Positions 56,840 to 64,000 of a stretch of 64,000 nt of DNA are shown piece after piece. The position numbers were made by a program, and so were the translations under genes. Position 1 is the first letter of the stretch, and the number at the start of each line of letters is the position of its first letter. The notes under the pieces were generated by a model. It had not been told where the DNA came from, did not search any database, and was given only the letters and a program-made list of their open reading frames with translations. The DNA comes from Chara braunii (Eukaryota; Streptophyta; Charophyceae; Charales; Characeae), in contig BFEA01000557.1 of NCBI GenBank assembly GCA_003427395.1, positions 520,623 through 584,622 of the forward strand, read 5' to 3'.

Positions 56840-56900
<61 letters not shown>
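56757..56900. repeat. GA microsatellite with an N
   Basis: A (GA)n run with one N at 56839. It corresponds in position to the run at 21965 in copy A. Confidence 0.9.
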
Positions 56901-56902
<2 letters not shown>

Positions 56903-58212
56903 GACTATGCAAGGCTGTTTTGTCGGACTTGCACCGACTCATCAGGGGGTTGTGCCCCGAGGGCACATCCGAGGAAGGACAAAAGTGAATGAATATGCCG
57001 CTTAGAGCGGATACCTGCAGGGCAGTTACGATGGACTCCCTGTACATGTTTCAAGTGAGTTATTTCTTTTTATTTTTTCTTTTAATTTTAATGTATATAG
57101 TTTTTCTTGTTTAAACGACTTGGTTGTAACAGTTGCACTTGTTCGTGAGTGAAAGCAGGCAACAACTGTCAAACAACTGCCCAAACCTGACACTGTTTGT
57201 GCCCAGGTGCGGACGCAATTTTTTAGAGAGAATTAATAGAAAAGAAAAAAGAAGAAGAAAAGAGGAAGAAAGGAAAAAGAGAAGAAAGGAAAAAGAGAAG
57301 AAGTGAGTAACGGCCACGTACGTGGCCACGGGGGTAGAGCAGATACAGGGGTAAAAAGGAGAAGAAAAAGGGAAGAAAAGGAGGGAAAGGGAAAACAGCC
57401 GCGAATATGGTCGTGGTCGTGGAACAGGTGCAACCCCCAAAAGGTTCTAGGGGCTGATGGGACTGAGTCTGTTCATTGAACATACAGTCTTCAAATGACT
57501 GAGTACAACCATTTCTAGAAGCACCTGGCCTGGGAAAACGGCCAGGTTCTACCATGAACTGATGACCTTGGTTCCCCTAGGGGAAAACCAAGGCACAAAG
57601 CTTTTGGCCATTGATTTAGATCAGGGGTCAGGAACACTTACGAAATTTTGCCTGGCTGTGGGCAAGGCAACTGCCCACATGCCCTCGACTAGCTATAAAA
57701 GTCATCATGCCACCCAATAGCCTCACACTTATGGAAATGTTGTTAGGGCATCCTACTTGAAGTAGAAGTTGATTGGTTGGTTGCTGGTACAGTGAGGCGA
57801 AGTGTTGGAGGTCTCCAGGAGCACTAAGAGGAGGAGAGAGGAGGTCGTACCTAAAGGCTGGGATTTTCTGGCCCCACCTTTGTGCTTGTGCTGGAGGCTT
57901 GTAGAGAGTTGTAGCTATGGGGGTTGCGGCAGTCTTGGATCATGCGGCGAGAAGCCTGCGACTGGGAGGTGTGGTTGGACGGTCTGTGCAGCGGCAGGTG
58001 ATTTTGAGCGGAAAGACTGCGATGTTGTGTTTTTTGAAGGGGGTGTTGTCGAAAATTTTATGCAGTGCGGCAATATTTTTTTTTACAGCGGTGACTTTTT
58101 TTATGGCACGATGCTTGGTGGTCTGACTACTAGGGTGTGAGCTTATGGCATTGAGCCTGAAGGTTTTTTTGTGTCTGGACAAGCGGCACGCTCCAAGGTT
58201 TTTTTTGGGAGA

Positions 58213-58405
58213 GATTCTCATTTCTATCTCCTCTTAATACTCTTGTCTAAGTTATTTTGCACTTCCAAAGACAAGGACAATCAAAACTTACCTGCGGTGG
58301 ACGCATTCTTTCTCTCTAAGAAGCATCCAAGGCGGGGGGTCGTATGCTTTTGGAGTCGGCCCTGTTATCGACTTGGAGTGGAGCCGATTCTTCGAGGGTG
58401 GTACC
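58213..58405. repeat. Dispersed 193-bp repeat, copy 2
   Basis: Matches 24481-24673 and ends GGTGGTACC exactly where the LTR begins, so it may be the internal 3' end of the LTR element. Confidence 0.8.
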
Positions 58406-59561
58406 TTGCCGACTCGGTGGTGATGGCCCAACCTCTCAACTCTGGGTCTTCGGGCTTGGGCGAGAGGAAGGAGTATCCACAAACCACTTCCTAGAGGGAT
58501 GGGTGTGTGACGACGCAATGTGGATCAAACCTCGTTGAGTCTTGGGCGACGTTCGAATTAATTATGTCCTTGCAGGTGGTCACCTTATATGCCACCGTTG
58601 AAATAAAAAGTTGGAGACATAAGAAGCTTCAGCCCGTAAGCAAGGAGCAAGTAATGAAGATGAAGGTTTTTTTTGTGCAGTGATAACGACTGTGGTTAGT
58701 GTTGAGTAACCTGATGATGAAGATTGATACTCCATCATCCGAGGAACGGAAAGGTTAATTATTGTCCAGGAGGACAAAGCGACAAAAAAAAAAATTATTC
58801 GTTAGATAATACTTTCCTCCATGCAAGCTGCATATGTTGGGGAGGTGTGGTCAAACCGAGAATTCAAACTTCGGTCAAGAATCTGATTATTTGTTGATCT
58901 GCATGGTAACAGTGAAATTTACTTGCATAAGTCATTCCTGCAGGGTTGTATATGTGTGTCGATGAACCAACCCATAAGTCAAATGTTAGGTTATCTTTTT
59001 CTAATTTTTCGTCGATATCGAGTCTCCGCCTTGGAAGCGGCGGTATAAAAGTCTCTTCAGTCATATAGGTGGGGACATTCAACTTTCGGCAGATCATCTC
59101 ATCAAGTCGGAAACCAATCTTGTGTGATTGGATAACAGGTGTATTAATTTTATTTGCATTGTTTTATGAAAATTGAAAAGGGACTAGGATCGAGACGTAG
59201 GTTTCACATTTGGTTGAGACCGTCCTAGTCGGCTGACGTTTGTATCGTACCTAGGAGATCAACGTCCTAGGAAATGGACATCGTTCGGGTCCACTTGGCG
59301 TTAACCAAGCCTACCTTTACTCCAGCAAACGAGCAAACGCCCTCGGCTGACCTACCTCTGCAATTGCATGTAAAAACTCTCGCACGTGGGTCGGTAGCTC
59401 GGTAGGGATACGCCCCTGAAGGTGGTGACAGCCCCTTAGGGAGGGCAACATGTGCCCCGCGAAAACTTCTCTTGTCGTAGGGGACTGTGGGATGTACAGT
59501 TGGCGCACCCGGCTAGAGCGGTGAAGGAGCGATGCAACTGCGCCCGTTTCAGCGATTCACG
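58406..59561 (+). repeat. 3' LTR, left part (Athila-like element)
   Basis: Landmarks match the 5' LTR: TTGCCGACTCGGTGGTGAT, GGGATGGGTGTGTGACGAC, TTGTTTTATGAAAATTGAAA, TTCGGGTCCACTTGGCGTTA and GCGCACCCGGCTAGAGCGG. About 620 extra bases at 58,532-59,154 are absent from the 5' LTR. It breaks at ~59,561, where copy C begins, and resumes at 61,684. Confidence 0.6.
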
Positions 59562-60249
59562 TTCAAAATGAACAGGCGCAGTTCCACCAACCTCCAGAAC
59601 TTTTTGGGGTTGCACCTGTTCCGCGGCCTCGACCACGTACATGGCCGTTACGTTTTTTTTCTTCTTTTTTTTCTTTTTTTTCTTTCTTCTCTTCTCTTTT
59701 CTGTTTACCCCTCTTGAGGCCCATCGTTTCTCTGTGAGGGGCCAGTGCATTGCCTAGCAACGAACAGGCGGCCTAGGGGTCGCTTCGGTCAGACTAGAGT
59801 CAAGATCAACATGTTTTTTTTTTTCCCTCTCACTGCCCAACGAGCGCCCACACCCGACTGCGAACAACCCCAGATTCGGGCGCTATTGCTGACTGCAGAC
59901 CGTTTTCAAGCCAACGGGCGAAGGTAACTAAGGGGAGGGAAAAAAGAGAAAAAAAAAAAAAAAGGGAAAAAAAAAAAAGGGAAAAAAAAAAAAAAAAAAA
60001 AAAAAAGGAAAAAAAAAAAAAAAATCCCAAAAACAACTAACCCTTACCTAAAACGAACGGATGCCACATCGCCCTTTTCTCGTAGCTTCAGGGACTATAA
60101 GTCCCAGAGGGCGAATTGCTCAGGCTGTCCGTGGAAGTGAGAGAAGGGGCATATGTGACAATGGACATTTCCATGTTGTAGCGGTAGATTCATTCGAGTT
60201 TGCTAATCCTATTGATGGAAGTAGCACGAGGGAACAACCGTTAGGTAGG

Positions 60250-60312
<63 letters not shown>

Positions 60313-60603
60313 GTCGTGATCGTCACTTGCAGTTGGAAGCTACCCAAAAGATGTGTGCAGAGAGTCCCTCGTGACTCAAGCACAAGGTACAGCACGTAGT
60401 CACCCTGTGGCGGCAGATCCGACGAAAGAGTTCTAGTAGAGTCATATTTTTTGTCCTTTTTTTTTTTTTTTTTTACTACTATGACCCGTTCAATGGAAAC
60501 GAACGGATGATCAGTATTCCAACAACAAGCACGAGCAAGAATAAAAAAAAGAAAATACATATATATATATATGTATATATATATATCGTCACAAAAAAAT
60601 ATA

Positions 60604-60703
<100 letters not shown>

Positions 60704-60855
60704 GACGTGAACTTACCTCCTGCAGAAACCGAAAGCCGCTCCCCTTAAAACAGCACCTGCCGTTGTCCTTCGGGCTATAGGTCCCATCAGTTCTCATCAC
60801 GCCATGTGGCGCTCCAGCTGTAGCATTTAGTTTTAGTTAGTTTTTTTTTTTTTAA

Positions 60856-60887
60856 TGATTTATGTGTGTCATCCCTGCGCAGCCCCT
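60856..60887 (-). ncRNA. U6-derived segment, copy C
   Basis: On the minus strand AGGGGCTGCGCAGGGATGAC and ACACATAAATCA matches U6 nt ~54-84 with changes; the last ~18 nt of U6 are lost. Confidence 0.6.
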
Positions 60888-60972
60888 CAGAACCCGCGCG
60901 GCGTATCTCGACCGTGTGATCTTCGTGATCGCACAGTCGAGATGGACCGCACCCAGACGCTCCTACTGAAAA

Positions 60973-61058
60973 GGAGCTAGCCCACTGTAGGGCATTTCAG
61001 ACTCGATCCCCGTCTCTGTCGGGTGGCAGTTCAAGGCAATACTTACTGAGCTAGCTCC
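60973..61058 (-). other. tRNA-like segment, copy C
   Basis: On the minus strand GGAGCTAGCTCAGTAAGTAT (A-box-like TAGCTCAGTAAG) and ACGGGGATCGAGTC (B-box-like), closed by GGGCTAGCTCC. A-to-B spacing is about normal for a tRNA. This is the best polymerase III promoter candidate of the four copies. Confidence 0.55.
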
Positions 61059-61683
61059 TATCATGGGAGTTGAAGCAGCAACCCTTCTATTTGAAGGGTC
61101 GCGCCCAGTAGACCAGCCTCCTACCTGTGGTCCAGCAGGCTCTGCCTGCTAAAGGCCTAATAGACCTTGCTTGCAGGCCCCTGTCCCCTCGGTTGGCCGC
61201 GTGCCCGCGGCTTGATTGGTCACCCAACCAGATAGGCCTCGACATCGGCCTGTCGACCGCCTGGCTCGATGCTAAGCCTCGTGGCCCTGGAAAATAAAAA
61301 GTCTTCCTATTCCCCCTGTGTCGAGGCCCCATCCCCGACGCATCCCTCTTTTTAGCTTACTTAGGCCCTGAATCGAGTGGCTTAGAAGCCGCACCATATT
61401 ATTTTCGGTAGAATAGGTCTAACTTTAGTGTTCCCATGTCCGCACGTTCCTGCGACTTCAACAAAAGCAAAGTATCGCCATTCACACGCATTACTTCCGG
61501 ACGCCACCCGCATCCGGACTAAAGTTTAAAAATTTTTAATTTCTCAGTCATAGGTCAGGTCTAAATAAACTTTTGGCAAACGCCAGTCTCATCGAGTCCT
61601 TCAATTCAACGAAAGAGTCGGACGACGTCCGACGTTTAAAATCCTCGGCAAATACCCTTGTCACGTTATTTGCCCCGACAGCA

Positions 61684-61801
61684 GGATTATTTTTGCGTCG
61701 TTCTCGAGTTGTCTCTGTTTATGTTTTGCTTAAACTCATGCGTGACATAGTTGGGAGGGCTCCCGCGCTTTGCAAAAAGATGGGACCCGATGCGCTCGAC
61801 A
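61684..61801 (+). repeat. 3' LTR, right part (Athila-like element)
   Basis: GATTATTTTTGCGTCGTTCT through GCGCTCGACA matches the last 118 bases of the 5' LTR (52,432-52,549). Confidence 0.75.
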
Positions 61802-62207
61802 ACGTGATTATGGGTACTACATAGTATTCCATCATTACGACTACTTACGTATGTTTGCATGACTAGTCGATATGAGAAAGCCCTGAGTCTGCTCAGTTCT
61901 ATTCGAAGTCTTGTCTGCGACCCCTTACCGATTCTCATGTGAAAAGGTTACGGGCTAGGTACAAAAGAGACTAAGAATGTTTTGTTTTGTGTGAGTTCTA
62001 ATCTTACTGTTTTGTTTTGGCGGGGTGTAACGCGTGGTAAAAAGGATGTATCCTAGTCGACCGACTATGAGTCGCACTTGGTGCTTCAGCCCCCCAATGC
62101 GTCCACCTAAGGAAGGTTTTTCGCATGTGCTTCAGTAGCTCGGCGGGGATACGCCCACCTAAGGGGGGTGACAACTCATGTAAGTGGAGCTAAGTTGTAC
62201 CTCACGT
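61802..62207 (+). repeat. Repeat X, copy 2
   Basis: Starts ACGTGATTATGGGTACTA like 15,881 and runs in parallel to GTAAGTGGAGCTAAGTTGTA. Copy D begins directly after it. Confidence 0.6.
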
Positions 62208-62803
62208 TGTCGAGGCAAATACCCTGACAAGGGTATTTGCTAGGGATTTTCAACATCGAACGTCGTCCGACTCTTTTGTTGAATTTAAGGACTTGATGAG
62301 ACTGTCGTTGCCAAAAGTTTATTCAGATCTGACCTATGATTGAGAGATTTAAAGTTTTCGAATTTTAGTCCGGACGCTTGTGGCGTCCGAGTACAACGAT
62401 AGTAGTTGGCAGTGCTCCGCTCTTGTTGAAGCCGCAGAGACAAGCGGACATAAAAGTGGTAGAGCTAGACCTATTCTACCTAAAATAATATCGCGCGGCT
62501 GCCAAGCCACGCGATTCAGGGCCTAAGCGGGCTAAAAAGGGGTCGCTACATGAGGTTGGAACCGCAACGTGAAGGGATAGGGAGTTTTTTTAGGGCCTGC
62601 GGGGCTTTGCGCCGAGGGTCGGGGGCGATGGCGTTAGGGCCGACTGAGTGGGGCAGCTGTGAAGGCCGTCGACCTCTAACCCAGCCAGCCAGTCACGGTA
62701 ACGAGCGGGCTTAGCAGGCACAGCCTGCTAAGCGCTGGAGGGAGGCCTGCTAGAAAATGATGCTTTTCATATAGAAGGGTCTCTCCTCTCCCAACGTGAG
62801 AAA

Positions 62804-62889
62804 GGAGCTAGCCCAGTAGGTATCGCCGTCCGACTATTGCCTTGCAGACACAGGAATCGAACTTGACAACGGGCAATTGGGCTAGCTCC
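62804..62889 (+). other. tRNA-like segment, copy D
   Basis: GGAGCTAGCCCAGTAGG (a canonical-looking A box) to a CAGGAATCGAACTTGAC segment, closed by GGGCTAGCTCC. The ends pair over ~11 bases. On the opposite strand AAGTTCGATTCCTG also reads as a B box, because the T-loop motif is nearly self-complementary. Confidence 0.6.
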
Positions 62890-62991
62890 TTTTGCTTAGA
62901 GCTGTCCGGTTCCCCTGCCCTTGATATGACGCGGTTGATTTCGACCGCGCGATCTATCAGATCGCGCGGCTGAAATCGACCACGCAGTTTG

Positions 62992-63055
62992 GGCATGGCC
63001 CCTGCGCAAGGATGACACACGGGAATCGTGAAATGGTTCAAGTTTTTTTTTTTTT
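62992..63055 (+). ncRNA. U6-derived segment with T-run, copy D
   Basis: GGCATGGCCCCTGCGCAAGG, ATGACACAC, then AATCGTGAAATGGTTCAAG followed by 15 T residues. It is the best-preserved U6 match of the four copies and the only one that ends in a polymerase III-type T run. Confidence 0.8.
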
Positions 63056-64000
63056 TTTCGAAAAAAAAAAGTAGGAAAAAGGGAGGAAAAACTTACCTGC
63101 CCCGCATCTGGACCCGTGAGTGCCCAGATACGAGCTCTGTGGAGATCGCAATATCACAAGGTAAGTCCTTTTTTTTTTTCTGTTTTAATTTGCTGGCCAC
63201 TAGGGCGAAACGGCGTGGCGAGAAGCAACTGTTGGGAGAAAGAAAAAAAATAAATAATAATGAACAAGAAAAAGAAAAAAAAGAATTTTTTTTAAAAGTA
63301 TAGCGCCATGTGGCGCACTTCGAAGTGACTGGGGTTTTTCAGCCCCAGTATATCAGACAGTCGCCCGTGAAAACGAGCGACCGTTTTTTTTTCGGAGGTA
63401 AGTTCTTTTTTTTTTTTTTAGATTTTGTTTTATATTCTTTTCTAGATTTCCGTCTTATATTTTATTTAGATTTTTTTCTTTCTTTTTGTTGTTCTTACCT
63501 GGTTGGCGCTTGTTCGTTCGAACGAACGGGAAAGTAGGACTGCGACAGATTGTTTCGTCGGACTTGCACCGACTCATCAGGAGGCTGAACCTTGACAACC
63601 ATCGACAGGATGGCAAAGTCGAATGAATCAGCCGCATGAACGCAGCTGTGTATGGGCATAACAGGGGGAGTCTCAGAGAGAGTGAGGGTGGCGGCCAACT
63701 GGTAAGTAGCGCCCGTTCGTTTTGAAACAGGCAGCTTTCCTGAACCGCGCGCCTGTATCAGGTGCCTATGATGTGCCAGATACGGGGGCGGGGCAAAAGG
63801 GAATAAGCTCCTGCTGAGCTTGACTCTAGTCGACTCTATGAAATGACTATATGAGGGGAAGGCTGCTCGTTTCGTAAAACGAGTTACCCCTGCCCACAGA
63901 AAAGTAAGGAAGGGCGGGGAGAAAAAATGTAACGGTCGTGAATGTGGCCGTGACCGTGGAACAAGTGCAGCCCCCAGAAGCTTCCAGGGGTTGATGGGAC

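Larger units (their letters stand above)
55264..58211 (+). mobile_element. tRNA/U6-bearing non-autonomous element, copy B
   Basis: Starts TGTCGGGGCAAAAACC and parallels copy A throughout, ending near TTTTTTTTGGGAGA. It lies inside the Athila-like element. No protein is encoded; the long frames around 56,480-57,050 result from the GA repeat. Confidence 0.7.
62208..64000 (+). mobile_element. tRNA/U6-bearing non-autonomous element, copy D (cut by window end)
   Basis: Starts TGTCGAGGCAAATACCCTG. It carries the tRNA-like and U6-like segments, then CATGTGGCGCACTTCGAAGT, ACTTGCACCGACTCATCAG and the GTGGAACAAGTGCAGCCCCC block at the right edge, so about 0.9 kb of the element should lie beyond the window. 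Confidence 0.65.

Overview
The window reads as repeat-rich nuclear DNA of a green plant-lineage eukaryote. I see no intact protein-coding gene of the host. The evidence for the lineage is: U6 snRNA-derived sequence of land-plant type, a broken ribosomal protein eS27 (RPS27) copy of plant type, an Athila-like tRNA-Asp primer-binding site, Ty3/gypsy pol with a chromodomain, and short introns with GT..AG ends. The mixture of Ty3/gypsy, hAT, Ulp1 and transposase-like genes, together with the many gaps (N runs), fits a large charophyte genome such as Chara. That genus call is an inference.

Layout. 0.7-4.8 kb: an hAT-type non-autonomous element carrying a nested, decayed Ty3/gypsy element, then a second small hAT MITE with a perfect 8-bp target duplication. 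5-11.5 kb: simple and satellite DNA (ATCA-type satellite, pyrimidine tract, an 81-nt poly-G, purine-rich repeats) with three TA-flanked foldback MITEs and a long-TIR element. 13.2-20.5 kb: two diverged copies of one long repeat that carry arrays of small hairpins; the second copy holds another hAT MITE. 20.5-23.4, 55.3-58.2, 59.6-61.7 (inverted) and 62.2-64 kb: four copies of a 2-3 kb non-autonomous element that contains a tRNA-like cloverleaf followed by a U6 snRNA-derived segment. 26.3-39.7 kb: a large decayed gene with a ParB-like box, a methylase-like segment and a Ulp1/SUMO-protease domain, broken in two, with RPS27 and fasciclin (FAS1) fragments between the pieces. 42.9-45.7 kb: tandem repeats around an 845-nt gap. 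46.2-49.3 kb: a decayed transposase-like gene of the kind often labelled DUF7869. 51.9-61.8 kb: an Athila-like LTR element with a gag remnant, containing copy B and, inside its 3' LTR, copy C.

The strongest single observation is at 30,279 and 39,591. A U6 snRNA sequence is cut at the same internal point in both places. The ParB-like half gene ends at one cut and the methylase/Ulp1 half begins at the other. Re-inverting about 30,281-39,590 on paper gives a complete ~101-nt U6 copy and puts the two gene halves in the same direction and the same reading frame. Either a ~9.3-kb inversion happened here or the assembly has an inverted segment. The joined order would be ParB-like, methylase-like, acidic linker, Ulp1 protease, a combination I do not recognise as a described system. 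The second notable pattern is a set of short-hairpin arrays (13.5-14.2, 17.8-18.0, 33.7-36.2, 43.2-43.5 and 54.7-55.1 kb) whose stems differ between copies by paired changes.
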